A stretch of 35,210 nucleotides of DNA from CAIMMJ01 sp037131955. Lineage in GTDB: Bacteria > Bacteroidota > Bacteroidia > UBA4408. The number at the start of each line of letters is the position of its first letter. The first letter of the stretch is position 1. The translations under genes and the position numbers were made by a program. The stretch lies in assembly GCA_037131955.1 (NCBI GenBank), contig JBAXQC010000025.1:1-35210 (forward strand). Direction: 5' to 3'. A model generated the notes under the pieces. It saw nothing but the letters and a program-made list of their open reading frames with translations. It was not told the origin of the DNA and ran no database searches. Shown here piece by piece: positions 7,769 to 16,909 of this stretch.

Positions 7769-7778
7769 AAGTATAAAC

Positions 7779-8330
7779 TTGTCCTTTTTTACTGAAATAG
7801 ACTTTAAGCTATTTTTTTGGCTAAATCAATTGCACAACAATGGGTTAGATTCTTTAATGGTTTTGGTGTCTAATAAGTTTTTTTGGATACCGTTTTACTT
7901 TTATATTTTGTTTAAAACCTATCAGAATCTAAATAAAAAAATTTTTAAAACAGTTGTTTTTACTGCAGCTCTTATTGTAATAAGCGACCAAGGAAGTGTT
8001 GCCATTAAAAATTTTGTAAAGCGTCCTCGCCCATGTCATTACAATAATCCTCCGCAAGAAGTTATTGTAGTAAAACATTGTGGTGGTGCATTTGGTTTTG
8101 TATCTAGCCATGCCTCAAATTCTGCAGCTTTTGCATCATTTTTTACACTGATACTTTTTGAAAATTTGTTTTTAGTTGGCACCTTAATTTTTTACGCTTT
8201 AATTGTTGGCTACAGCAGAATTTACTTAGGTGTTCACTTTCCATTTGATATTATTGGAGGCTATGTGTATGGAATAATTTCGGGAATATTGGTTTACTTT
8301 GCGTGGTTAAAATTATTAAAGCAAAATTAA
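7779..8330 (+). CDS. PAP2 family membrane phosphatase
   Basis: A 183-residue integral membrane phosphatase acting on lipid phosphates, plausibly undecaprenyl pyrophosphate or phosphatidylglycerol phosphate. The three family motifs are KNFVKRPRPC, SSHASNSA (first residue Ser instead of Pro) and SRIYLGVHFPFDIIGG, with the catalytic His in the last two. Hydrophobic helices lie around and between them. The start is TTG at 7779: the next ATG (7857) would remove the first conserved helix. Its stop overlaps the bshB1 start (TAATG), so the two are translationally coupled. Confidence 0.9.
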   Translation: MSFFTEIDFKLFFWLNQLHNNGLDSLMVLVSNKFFWIPFYFYILFKTYQNLNKKIFKTVVFTAALIVISDQGSVAIKNFVKRPRPCHYNNPPQEVIVVKHCGGAFGFVSSHASNSAAFASFFTLILFENLFLVGTLIFYALIVGYSRIYLGVHFPFDIIGGYVYGIISGILVYFAWLKLLKQN

Positions 8331-9043
8331 TGAAATTAGATATTTTAGCGTTTGGAGCTCATCCGGATGATGTAGAACTTTCGTGCAGTGGAACTATATT
8401 AAAGGCTATTGCCGAAGGGAAAAAAGCTGGCGTAGTAGATTTAAGTAAAGGCGAATTAGGCACCAGAGGAACTTCAGAAACTAGAACAATAGAGGCAGCA
8501 AATGCAGCAATAATTTTGGGTTTATCGGCAAGAGAGAATTTAGAAATTGAAGATGGTTTTATGGAGTATAACCAATTGAACTTATCAAAAGTAATTTTAA
8601 TGATTAGAAAATATCAACCAGAAATTGTATTGTGTAATGCCATTTCAGACAGACATCCAGACCATGGAAATGCTTCTAAGTTAGTTTCTGAAGCTTGCTT
8701 TTATGCCGGTTTATTAAAATATCAAAATAGGCTTATTGACATTGAAACTCCATGGCGACCAAAAGCTGTTTATCATTATATACAAGATAGGTTTATGCAC
8801 CCCAACTTTTTAGTAGATATTTCTACAGTTATGGATAAAAAAATAGAAAGTATTAAAGCCTACTCTAGTCAATTTTATTTTGAAAAATCTAGTGAGCTCC
8901 AAACTCCTATTTCTTCTAAACAGTTTTTTGATACCATAACTGAAAGAGCTTCTACATTAGGCAGAATAATAAATTGTGAGTATGCAGAGGGATTTGTTAC
9001 TGAAAGATATCCGGGGGTGAATAGTATTTTTGACTTGAAGTAA
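8330..9043 (+). CDS. bshB1: Bacillithiol biosynthesis deacetylase BshB1 (PIG-L family)
   Basis: Removes the acetyl group from N-acetylglucosaminyl-L-malate in bacillithiol synthesis, in the cytoplasm. From the ATG at 8330 the protein has 237 residues, typical of BshB1. Zinc ligands are visible as His11 and Asp14 in AHPDD and His112 in RHPDHGN, with Asp13 as the likely catalytic base. KGELGTRGT at 40-48 and the YSSQF region are also conserved. An upstream in-frame GTG-type start at 8303 would add nine residues overlapping the PAP2 gene and is less likely. bshA and bshC are not in the window. Confidence 0.92.
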   Translation: MKLDILAFGAHPDDVELSCSGTILKAIAEGKKAGVVDLSKGELGTRGTSETRTIEAANAAIILGLSARENLEIEDGFMEYNQLNLSKVILMIRKYQPEIVLCNAISDRHPDHGNASKLVSEACFYAGLLKYQNRLIDIETPWRPKAVYHYIQDRFMHPNFLVDISTVMDKKIESIKAYSSQFYFEKSSELQTPISSKQFFDTITERASTLGRIINCEYAEGFVTERYPGVNSIFDLK

Positions 9044-9090
9044 ATTTGAACAGCTTTTTTGTAATTTGATGCTATATTGTAAATATCTAG

Positions 9091-9118
9091 TTGCAAATGT
9101 TAACAAAATATAGGTTTG
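9091..9118 (+). promoter_or_regulatory. Possible promoter of the DUF2723 gene
   Basis: TTG at 9091-9093 and TAGGTTTG at 9111-9118 are separated by 17 bases, within the range for Bacteroidota. It would leave a leader of about 80 bases. An alternative AT-rich TATATTTT at 9155-9162 has no matching -33 element. Confidence 0.35.
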
Positions 9119-9207
9119 AACACGGCAGAACAATAAAACACTTGGTATTATTTTTATATTTTCGCAGGATTTTAAAAATTGAGATAAACAGAACATAAAT
9201 TCAACAA

Positions 9208-12200
9208 ATGAATAATTACAGTAAAATAAACACGATTACGGGATGGTTGGTTTTTGCAATTGCATCTTTCACCTATTTAAATACTATTGAACCTACAGCA
9301 AGTTTTTGGGATTGCGGAGAGTACATTGCTACCGCATTTAAGTTAGAAGTTGGTCACCCTCCAGGTGCACCGCTGTTTAATTTGATTGGTAGATTTTTTA
9401 CCATTTTTTCTGATCCTACCGGAGCTGCAAAAATGATAAACGTGATGTCTGCATTGATGAGTGCATTTACGATTTTATTTTTATTTTGGACTATAACAGC
9501 ACTAGCAAAAAAAATTGCACAAAAAGATAATAAAGAAATTTCGAGCGGTTCATTAATTGCAATAATTGGTTCGGGCATTGTTGGAGCATTAGCTTACACA
9601 TTTTCTGATTCGTTTTGGTTTTCGGCTGTAGAAGGTGAGGTTTATGCATCGTCCTCATTTTTTACTGCATTGGTTATTTGGGCAATATTAAAATGGGAAC
9701 AAGTAGCCGATGAAGTTCATGCAGATAAATGGATAGTTTTTATTGCTTACCTAGTTGGTTTATCCATTGGAATTCACTTGTTGAATTTATTGGCCATTCC
9801 AGCCATTGTTTTTGTTTATTACTTCAAAAAGCATAAGGTTACCCGCAACAGTTTTATTATCACTGGTTTTCTTTCACTGGTTATTTTAGCAATAATTCAG
9901 GCAGGTATTATACCTCAAATTGCAAATCTTGCTGCAAAGTTTGAATTGTTTTTTGTGAATACCATTGGACTTCCATTTAATTCGGGCACAATATTTTACT
10001 TTGTATTATTGATTGCAGCTGTAATTTGGGGTTTAAAATATACTCAAAAAAATAGAAAGGCATTTGCCAATACTATGATCTTGTGTTTTGCATTTATATT
10101 GGTTGGATATTCTACTTTCTTTGTTTTGATTATTAGGTCACAAGCCAATCCACCAATTGATGAGAACAATCCAGAAAACGCTGTAAATTTACTTTCCTAC
10201 TTAAACAGAGAGCAATACGGCGATTGGCCTATTTTGTATGGTCAATATTTTAATACTCCTTTAAATCCTTCTTCACCCTATAAAGATGGAAATCCTATTT
10301 ATATAAAAGATGTAGAAAAAGGAGAATATGTGGTATCCTACGATAGAAAAAATACCATACCAAACTACGATACTAAATTTTGTACAATATTCCCTAGAAT
10401 GTGGGACGACCAAAGACAAAAAGTTAGTGGATACAAAGAATGGTCAGAATACAAAGGAACGCCTGTAAAAGGTGTAGATTCCAGAGGTGAGGAAACCACA
10501 ATTATGAAACCTACTTTTACAGAAAATTTAAGGTTCTTTTTTAGGTATCAAGTGGGCCACATGTATGCAAGGTATTTTCTCTGGAATTTTGCTGGAAGGC
10601 AAAATGATATTCAAGGCCATGGTAGTATTTTACGCGGCAATTGGCTAAGTGGAATTAATCCACTAGATTCTCCAAGACTTGGACCACAGGACAAGCTTTC
10701 TAAAAGTATGACTCAAAATAAGGGCTATAATAGATTGTATATGCTTCCTATGATTTTAGGATTAATTGGTTTGTATTTTCATTTTAAATCTAATAAAAAT
10801 GATGCTTTTATAGTATTGCTAATATTTGTGTTTACCGGACTTGCCATTGGTTTGTATTTGAACATGGCACCTTATCAGCCAAGAGAAAGAGATTATGCAT
10901 TTGTGGGGTCGTTTTATGCTTTTGCTATATGGATTGGATTAGGCGTTTATGCTATTCAGGATTTTTTAAAGAAAAAGGTAAATGCTCAGGCTGCAGCAGG
11001 AATTGCAACAATTGTAGGTTTGTTTATGGCACCTGTGCTGATGGCCAAAGAAGAATGGGACGATCACGACAGATCTAACAGATACACTGCAAGAGATTTT
11101 GCATTTGATTATTTAGATTCTTGTGCCCCAAATGCATTGCTATTTACTAACGGTGATAATGATACATTCCCACTATGGTATGCTCAGGAAGTAGAAGGGT
11201 ATAGAACCGATGTAAGAGTTGTAAATTTAAGTTTAGCAAATACCGATTGGTATATAGACCAAATGAGAAGAAAAGCATACGATTCTGAACCATTGCCATT
11301 AACATTAACTGCCAATCAAATAAGGCAAGGAACAAGAGATTATGTTCCTGTTTATCCATCGCCAGATTTGGGAATAGATACAACACAATACTACAACATA
11401 AAAGATTTAATATCATTTATCGGAAGCGAGGATTCCAGAAAAAAACTGCAAACACAAGGTGGAAGTGAACTAAACTTTTTGCCTACCAAAAAAGTTTTTA
11501 TCCCAGTAGATTCTGCCGAGGTTTTAAAGAATGGAACAGTACCTAAAGAGATGGCTTCTAGAATTGTAAAAGGTGGAATAAAGTGGGACATAAGCAAAAG
11601 CTATTTGATGAAAAACGATTTGTTGATTTTTGATATTTTAGCAACAAATAACTGGAAAAGACCAATCTATTTTGCAATAACAGTTGGTGATGACAGTTAC
11701 ATGGACTTAGAAAATTATTTTCAGTTAGAAGGTTTAGCTTATAGATTAGTTCCTGTTGAGAATTTTAACAACGACGGGCAAACAGGAAGAGTTGTTACCG
11801 ATATTTTGTATACTAACTTGGTAAAAAAATTCCATTGGGGTGGCTTGGATAAATATGATTTATACATGGACGAGAACAACAACAGAATGACCATGAACTT
11901 GAGAAATAATTTTTCTAGGTTGGCAGACGAACTTGTAAAAGAAGGAAAAAAAGAAAAGGCTGTTGAAGTGCTGAATAAATGTTTGGAAGTTATGCCAAAG
12001 AAAAATGTTCCTTATAATTATTTTATGATTCCCGTAGCAGAAAGTTTTTACAAAGCAGGTGATTCTAAAAAGGCAAATGAATTGGTTAAGGACCTTGCAG
12101 ATATTTACGAAGAAGATTTAAAATTTTATTTTTCTTTAAAAGGCGAATTATCTGGCAATGCCGAAACAGAAAAGCAGCAAGCCATGAGTGTAATGCAAAG

Positions 12201-12294
12201 ATTGGTTTATATAACTCAATATTACAAGCAAGATGAATTAAACAAAAGCTTGAATGCAAGATTTAAAAAGCTAGAAGAAAAGTTTAGTATATAA
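9208..12294 (+). CDS. DUF2723 membrane protein (TMEM260-like GT-C glycosyltransferase candidate)
   Basis: A 1028-residue protein whose first half is a multi-pass membrane domain and whose second half is extracytoplasmic. The DUF2723 signature is clear: FWDCGEYIATA at 33-43 and GHPPGAPLF at 49-57, in the first loop, where GT-C enzymes keep acidic catalytic residues. Around ten or more helices follow up to about 610. The C-terminal 130 residues look like TPR helices (KEKAVEVLNKCLEVMP, SKKANELVKDLADIY). The eukaryotic homologue TMEM260 is an O-mannosyltransferase, so a role in protein O-glycosylation at the outer face of the inner membrane is reasonable but inferred. The DinB-like gene begins 3 bases after its stop. 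Confidence 0.88.
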   Translation: MNNYSKINTITGWLVFAIASFTYLNTIEPTASFWDCGEYIATAFKLEVGHPPGAPLFNLIGRFFTIFSDPTGAAKMINVMSALMSAFTILFLFWTITALAKKIAQKDNKEISSGSLIAIIGSGIVGALAYTFSDSFWFSAVEGEVYASSSFFTALVIWAILKWEQVADEVHADKWIVFIAYLVGLSIGIHLLNLLAIPAIVFVYYFKKHKVTRNSFIITGFLSLVILAIIQAGIIPQIANLAAKFELFFVNTIGLPFNSGTIFYFVLLIAAVIWGLKYTQKNRKAFANTMILCFAFILVGYSTFFVLIIRSQANPPIDENNPENAVNLLSYLNREQYGDWPILYGQYFNTPLNPSSPYKDGNPIYIKDVEKGEYVVSYDRKNTIPNYDTKFCTIFPRMWDDQRQKVSGYKEWSEYKGTPVKGVDSRGEETTIMKPTFTENLRFFFRYQVGHMYARYFLWNFAGRQNDIQGHGSILRGNWLSGINPLDSPRLGPQDKLSKSMTQNKGYNRLYMLPMILGLIGLYFHFKSNKNDAFIVLLIFVFTGLAIGLYLNMAPYQPRERDYAFVGSFYAFAIWIGLGVYAIQDFLKKKVNAQAAAGIATIVGLFMAPVLMAKEEWDDHDRSNRYTARDFAFDYLDSCAPNALLFTNGDNDTFPLWYAQEVEGYRTDVRVVNLSLANTDWYIDQMRRKAYDSEPLPLTLTANQIRQGTRDYVPVYPSPDLGIDTTQYYNIKDLISFIGSEDSRKKLQTQGGSELNFLPTKKVFIPVDSAEVLKNGTVPKEMASRIVKGGIKWDISKSYLMKNDLLIFDILATNNWKRPIYFAITVGDDSYMDLENYFQLEGLAYRLVPVENFNNDGQTGRVVTDILYTNLVKKFHWGGLDKYDLYMDENNNRMTMNLRNNFSRLADELVKEGKKEKAVEVLNKCLEVMPKKNVPYNYFMIPVAESFYKAGDSKKANELVKDLADIYEEDLKFYFSLKGELSGNAETEKQQAMSVMQRLVYITQYYKQDELNKSLNARFKKLEEKFSI

Positions 12295-12297
12295 ATC

Positions 12298-12762
12298 ATG
12301 GAAATTAGCGAAAGAGAATTTTTTGTAAAAAAAACTGCACTTGATAAAATTAGAGAATTAAAAGAAGATTCTCCAGCCCTTTGGGGCAAGATGAATGCAA
12401 GACAAATGGTTGAACATTTGAGCGAATATATTGAGCATGCCAATGGAAAAAGAAAAATGCAAGTGCTAACTGAGCAGGAAAAACTGCCGGCCTTCAGAAG
12501 TTTTTTGTTTAGTGAAAAGGAATTTAAACCGGGCACTCCAAATAGCCAAATGCCAGAAACGCCAGAACAACCAAGACTTGAATCATTAGAAGCTGCAATT
12601 GAAGAATTAGAAATTAATTTGTATAAATTTTTTGAAAGGTTTGCAGGAAAAGAGAATGAAACAGAAAATCACATTTTTTTTGGTCCGCTTAATTACGAGG
12701 AATATTTAACTCTACTTTATAAACATGTGTTGCATCATTTAAAGCAATTTGGATTGTCTTAA
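12298..12762 (+). CDS. DinB-like/DUF1569 family protein
   Basis: A 154-residue soluble protein resembling the DinB-like (DUF1569) four-helix bundle, including the version fused to or found near oxepin-CoA hydrolases in Bacteroidota. ALWGKMNARQMVEHLSEYI (27-45) supplies the first His, and YKHVLHHLKQFGLS at the C-terminus supplies a further His cluster, so a metal site is plausible. No enzyme activity is established. It sits 3 bases after the DUF2723 gene and is surely co-transcribed. It ends 44 bases before the convergent GT39 gene with no clear terminator between. Confidence 0.8.
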   Translation: MEISEREFFVKKTALDKIRELKEDSPALWGKMNARQMVEHLSEYIEHANGKRKMQVLTEQEKLPAFRSFLFSEKEFKPGTPNSQMPETPEQPRLESLEAAIEELEINLYKFFERFAGKENETENHIFFGPLNYEEYLTLLYKHVLHHLKQFGLS

Positions 12763-12806
12763 GAAAGATTATTTATAAAACATCTTAGGGTTATCAGTTA
12801 ATTTAA

Positions 12807-14372
12807 TTAGTTTTTTAATTCAAATATTTTGATGTTTTTGTATTCTCCAATTTGATTTTTTAAATAAGGAGCAAGCGTGGAATCCTGCATTAAATCAGGT
12901 TCACTTAAAATTAAATATTTTGCTCCTTTAAGTTTATAAATCGCTGTTTTTTCTCCTAAAGATTTATCGTAATAATACAAATTGGTGAATCCTTTTTGAT
13001 CCATAAAAAACAAGCTGATATTTGGGCTCTGATCGGGAAAGCTAATTACTAAATCCTCTTTTTTTATGCCAATCTTCCTTAAATATGGCTTAACCGTTTC
13101 TATGGCTAATCCTCTTTCGTTGTAATACCAATGATACCAATTCCAATAATCGTTTTCATCTTTGGTGAGGATAAGCCTTTTGTTGAAAATAAAATCTTTG
13201 GAATTGTACTTTGCTCTACTTTTTGTTGCACAACCTAACAGAAAAAAAACAGTTGTTAAAGAAACTACAATTTTTAATTTATTTGACTGAAGCATAAAAG
13301 AGTTGTGGTTTTTGTGATAGGCCAAAAAACCCAACACAACTGGTGGAAAAAATATAAAAAAATCTAAGGTGTAATAATCATGAACATCAAATTGCACATA
13401 CCACAATAAAAAATATGAAATAATTTCTAGCACAATAAGTATCAAAAGAATATTAAATTGTTTGGGTAATTTTTTTGCAGAAACAATTAAAAAAAGAAAG
13501 GCCAAAATTATAAGACCGCCAATAAAAGCAAAGTGAAAATTGGGAAGTAAATTGTTGTAAAATTTTACCCAAATATCGCCCAAATTTTCTCCAATCCATA
13601 TTGGACGAATGGTGGTTAAAAAGTACACCGAATTATTAGCATTGTTGTAACTCTTTGCAAACAAATACCATGGAACAACTAGGGCAAGGGGTAATAACAA
13701 AACAAAAATATCTAACAATTTTTTTCTTGAAATTAATGGCTTTAAAAGACCGAGAAATTCCAGGCAAAAAATAAAAATTACAGGCAAATAACCTATTGCC
13801 ATTGTTGACCTCAATAGAAAAGAAACAGTAAAAAATATGGAAGAAAAAATCAGGTATTTTTGTTTAAAATTTTCTCTGAATTTTAATAAATAATACCAAG
13901 CACCAAACAGAAAGGAAAGAGCTGGTATATTTACAATAAAGTTGTTGGCATAATAAATATAAACCGGTGAGGTTAAAAAAAGTAGGGGTAAAATTAAAGA
14001 CCAAAATCCATCATTTAATAGCAGCTGACCAGATTTGAACAAAAAAAACAAACCTATAAAAGAGAGCAAAAGAATTAACAATCTGGGCGTAAAATAATTT
14101 ATACCAACTGCTTTCCATACCATTGCATTGATGTAATACACAATAGGAAATTCGCCAACACCTTTGCCATCAGTAGAATATTGAGCATGAATTTTGGGTT
14201 CAAAAAACTTCATTCCTTCATTGTAATAATTTAAACTTATTGACAATGCATCGGCTTGTCGCCATTGGTGTGTAGAGCGAGGACCATATTTTAAAACATA
14301 TTGATAATTGTATAAAAAAGAGACAACAATTAATACAATAAATAAGTGTTTTGTTTTTACCTCTTTAATCAT
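12807..14372 (-). CDS. GT39-like membrane glycosyltransferase (ArnT/PMT superfamily)
   Basis: A 521-residue integral membrane protein with about ten helices and a periplasmic C-terminal domain of about 130 residues. HQWRQADAL at 35-43 occupies the first periplasmic loop, where GT-C enzymes carry a catalytic Asp (here Asp41). Such enzymes move sugars from polyprenyl-phosphate carriers to lipid or protein. The acceptor is unknown. It lies 33 bases downstream of the MATE gene and is likely the last gene of that unit. Confidence 0.82.
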   Translation of the reverse strand: MIKEVKTKHLFIVLIVVSFLYNYQYVLKYGPRSTHQWRQADALSISLNYYNEGMKFFEPKIHAQYSTDGKGVGEFPIVYYINAMVWKAVGINYFTPRLLILLLSFIGLFFLFKSGQLLLNDGFWSLILPLLFLTSPVYIYYANNFIVNIPALSFLFGAWYYLLKFRENFKQKYLIFSSIFFTVSFLLRSTMAIGYLPVIFIFCLEFLGLLKPLISRKKLLDIFVLLLPLALVVPWYLFAKSYNNANNSVYFLTTIRPIWIGENLGDIWVKFYNNLLPNFHFAFIGGLIILAFLFLIVSAKKLPKQFNILLILIVLEIISYFLLWYVQFDVHDYYTLDFFIFFPPVVLGFLAYHKNHNSFMLQSNKLKIVVSLTTVFFLLGCATKSRAKYNSKDFIFNKRLILTKDENDYWNWYHWYYNERGLAIETVKPYLRKIGIKKEDLVISFPDQSPNISLFFMDQKGFTNLYYYDKSLGEKTAIYKLKGAKYLILSEPDLMQDSTLAPYLKNQIGEYKNIKIFELKN

Positions 14373-14405
14373 AAAATATTACCATAGTTCAAATTAAAAA
14401 ACTTT

Positions 14406-15734
14406 TTATACATATTGCAATGAAGTATATTTTCTTTTTAAAAAAGCAAAACTCATAATTCCCATTGCCAAAAAGTAAACATATTCTACGCTCCAAACCC
14501 ATTCTATAGAAAGCCGCAGATAAATTGCGGCTAGCCAAGTCGCAAATAAATAAAAAATTAATGTAAATATTTCAATGTATAAAGATTCTTTTGTAAAGCC
14601 AGAACCAGAAACGGCACTTAAATAAATATATACAACACTAAAAACCATCATTGAACCGCTAACAACATAAATGCTAGGTATTGTTTGCAGAATTAACATT
14701 TTATCGTTGGTGAATACACTTAAAATATACTCTATAAAAAAGAAATTTATTACCACCAAAGCTAAGGAAAACAATACACTAAGTTTAATGATTCTGTTGA
14801 TAACAATAAAAACAAATTCTTTTTTTTCTTTCCCAACCAAATTGCTTACAATGGTATTTGTAGCAGAAGAAAATCCCATCAAAGGAATCATTAAAATCAT
14901 GTATACATTTCTCACTAAATTTGACAAAGCCAGCTCTCGAGACCCAATTTTTTCGATAATTAAAAAAAATGCAAACCAACTGCAAAGCGAAATATATACT
15001 TGCAACATAAGAGGTGCGGATAAATTAAAGAGTTCTTTTAAAATTTCTAACTTAGGCTTTAATAATTTAAACACAGAATATTTTATTCGGGCACTAGAAT
15101 TTAATGTATAAATAAGTGCAAAAATTGCAGCTAGCAATTCAGACAAGGAGGAAGCCAAAGCAGAACCCTCAATTTCCATTTTAGGAAAACCAAAATTCCC
15201 AAAAACCAATATGTAATTTAAAAAGACGTTGGCACCTGCGGAAATTACAGTGGTATAAAAAACAACTTTTGTTTGAGAAATTCCTGTAAAAAAAGCTCTT
15301 ACCACCAAAATAAAAAAACCACAAAAAATACCAAAAGACCGGTATTTAAGGTATGCAATGCTAGCACTTAAAACTTCTTTGGATTGAACAAAAAATGCTA
15401 AAACTAGGTCAGAAAAGAAAAACAAAAAAACAAAAATTATACAAGCAAATGCTGCTAAAAAATAAACAGTGTGGTCAATAACTTTTCCTACTTCGCTGTA
15501 TTTTTTTTCGCCATCGAGCTTTGCTACCATTATTTGAGTGCCTATAGAAAAACCCATACCCAACATAAAAAATGTAACATAAAACAAACCCGAAATGGCA
15601 CAAGCACCCAATGCAATAACACTTACATGTCCCAAGAAAATAGAATCAGTAACGTTAATTAAAGTTTGAGCAATGCCTCCAAAAATTAATGGTACAGAAA
15701 TTTTAAGAATGTTTTTGTAGCTGTATTCGTTCAA
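14406..15734 (-). CDS. MATE family efflux transporter
   Basis: A 442-residue, 12-helix antiporter of the MATE group (NorM/DinF type) that probably exports drugs or metabolites using Na+ or H+. The N-terminal ISVPLIFGGIAQTLINVTDS segment and the repeated six-helix halves are typical. The start codon appears to be TTG (15732-15734), aligning with the usual family start; the next in-frame ATG is far inside. The TTG lies within the string TACATTTG, a perfect -7 element. A terminator for the upstream gene ends only 12 bases away, so the gene's own promoter is unclear. Confidence 0.93.
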   Translation of the reverse strand: MNEYSYKNILKISVPLIFGGIAQTLINVTDSIFLGHVSVIALGACAISGLFYVTFFMLGMGFSIGTQIMVAKLDGEKKYSEVGKVIDHTVYFLAAFACIIFVFLFFFSDLVLAFFVQSKEVLSASIAYLKYRSFGIFCGFFILVVRAFFTGISQTKVVFYTTVISAGANVFLNYILVFGNFGFPKMEIEGSALASSLSELLAAIFALIYTLNSSARIKYSVFKLLKPKLEILKELFNLSAPLMLQVYISLCSWFAFFLIIEKIGSRELALSNLVRNVYMILMIPLMGFSSATNTIVSNLVGKEKKEFVFIVINRIIKLSVLFSLALVVINFFFIEYILSVFTNDKMLILQTIPSIYVVSGSMMVFSVVYIYLSAVSGSGFTKESLYIEIFTLIFYLFATWLAAIYLRLSIEWVWSVEYVYFLAMGIMSFAFLKRKYTSLQYV

Positions 15735-15746
15735 ATGTAAATAAAT

Positions 15747-15781
15747 AAAAAAACCACAAGGTAAATAAATCCTTGTGGTTT
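15747..15781 (-). terminator. Intrinsic terminator after the DUF1573 pair
   Basis: On the minus strand an 11-bp perfect stem (AAACCACAAGG at 15771-15781, read in complement, against 15751-15761) with a 9-base loop is followed by T-rich sequence down to 15747. It is 22 bases beyond the stop codon of the second DUF1573 gene. Confidence 0.87.
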
Positions 15782-15803
15782 AATTGGTATTTGATAGTAT
15801 TTG

Positions 15804-16241
15804 TTAGTTTCCTCCTTGTGCCGGGGCAGCATCAGGTTTAACAACTCCTTTGATTTTTATAACCTTAGAAGCAGTTTTAGCATTTGAACTTACAGTGATA
15901 GTTTTTTCAAACGCACCTACTCTGTCAGTAGCATATTTAACTTTAATTTCTGAACTAGCACCTGGCTTAATTGGTTCTTTAGGCCAAGTAGGAACTGTGC
16001 AACCACAAGAACCAACACAGTTTGTTATAATTAGTGGCTCTTTGCCTGTATTTTTAAATTTAAATACTCTGTTGCCATCTGCATTGTGCTCAATTGTTCC
16101 ATAATCTAGAACTTCTTGTTCAAAAACTATTTCTGCAGCATTAGGATTTGGTGCAGCTTGTGCAGGTTGTGCAGCATCTTGAGCTTTTACTGCAAATGTA
16201 GAAAGGAACATAATTCCAACTGATAAGATAAGATTTTTCAT
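15804..16241 (-). CDS. DUF1573 exported protein (second of a tandem pair)
   Basis: A 145-residue secreted or periplasmic protein with a signal peptide (cleavage near AVKA-QD, residue 20), a Gln/Ala/Pro-rich linker to about 35 and one DUF1573 domain (about 37-135), an Ig-like beta fold. The core DYGTI, KEPLIITN and CGCTVP motifs are present, with Cys79 and Cys81 in CGC and an additional Cys75. It ends in a short Ala/Pro/Gly tail. Function of the family is unknown. It follows its paralogue by 32 bases and is closed by a terminator at 15747-15781. Confidence 0.88.
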   Translation of the reverse strand: MKNLILSVGIMFLSTFAVKAQDAAQPAQAAPNPNAAEIVFEQEVLDYGTIEHNADGNRVFKFKNTGKEPLIITNCVGSCGCTVPTWPKEPIKPGASSEIKVKYATDRVGAFEKTITVSSNAKTASKVIKIKGVVKPDAAPAQGGN

Positions 16242-16273
16242 TTTTTTGATTTTTTTGTTTGATATTTAGTTAA

Positions 16274-16762
16274 TTAATTTTTTTCTAGAGGTGCTCCTGC
16301 TCCAACTTTTTTTGCAGGAAAGGTTTCTTCTTCGGGCTTTGCGTTTACAACTCCTTTTATTGTTATAGTTTTAGGAGATTCTTTTGCATTTGAAACAATG
16401 GTAACAGTTTTATTAAATGGTCCTACTCTTTTGGTATCGTAACTTACTTTTATGGTACTAGTTGCACCCGGCAAGATTGGTTCTTTTGGCCAAACTGGAA
16501 CTGTGCAACCGCAGCTTCCGGTAGCATTTGTAATGATTAATGGCTCTTTGCCTGGATTTTTAAATTTAAACTCATAAACTCCATTTGCACCTTGATCAAT
16601 GGTGCCATAATCATGAATTTCCTTTTCGAAAGAGATTTCTGCACCCGAAACTGGAGTTGAAGACGGAGTTGATGCTGCAACTGGCTTTTCTTTTGTTTGT
16701 GCAGCAATAATACTCACTGAAGTAATAAAGCAAATTGTTAATATTGATACAACTTTTTTCAT
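16274..16762 (-). CDS. DUF1573 exported protein (first of a tandem pair)
   Basis: A 162-residue paralogue of the next gene, with signal peptide (to about residue 21), Ser/Thr/Pro-rich linker (22-40) and DUF1573 domain (41-140). The CGC pair is Cys84 and Cys86; the position of the sister's extra Cys is Ala. Long identical stretches such as KEPLIITN and WPKEPI show a duplication. Its tail is longer and charged (PEEETFPAKK). A TACATTTG -7 element lies 45 bases upstream at 16807-16814. Confidence 0.88.
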   Translation of the reverse strand: MKKVVSILTICFITSVSIIAAQTKEKPVAASTPSSTPVSGAEISFEKEIHDYGTIDQGANGVYEFKFKNPGKEPLIITNATGSCGCTVPVWPKEPILPGATSTIKVSYDTKRVGPFNKTVTIVSNAKESPKTITIKGVVNAKPEEETFPAKKVGAGAPLEKN

Positions 16763-16806
16763 TTATAGATTTTTAAAGTCGGTTTGTGCTTTTACCAAAA
16801 TCGTGC

Positions 16807-16814
16807 CAAATGTA
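16807..16814 (-). promoter_or_regulatory. -7 element of the DUF1573 pair
   Basis: Minus-strand TACATTTG, identical to rRNA P1, 44 bases ahead of the start codon. No TTG is found at the 19-base position, where the sequence is AAA-rich instead. Confidence 0.45.
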
Positions 16815-16878
16815 TTTTATTTTTGTGATAAAATTTAATTAAGAAAAATGAAGTTTTTAAACCACAAAAAAATAATAT

Positions 16879-16886
16879 TAGATTTG
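16879..16886 (+). promoter_or_regulatory. -7 element of the 3-hydroxyacyl-CoA dehydrogenase gene
   Basis: TAGATTTG matches TAnnTTTG and lies 23 bases before the start codon, giving a short leader. A T-rich stretch, not a TTG, occupies the -33 region. Confidence 0.45.
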
Positions 16887-16909
16887 CAGCCCTCAATTAA
16901 AAAATAGAC

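Noticed and set aside
14671..15111. 146-codon open frame antisense to the MATE gene
   Set aside because: It lies wholly within a clearly recognised MATE coding region and its translation resembles no family; treated as a shadow.
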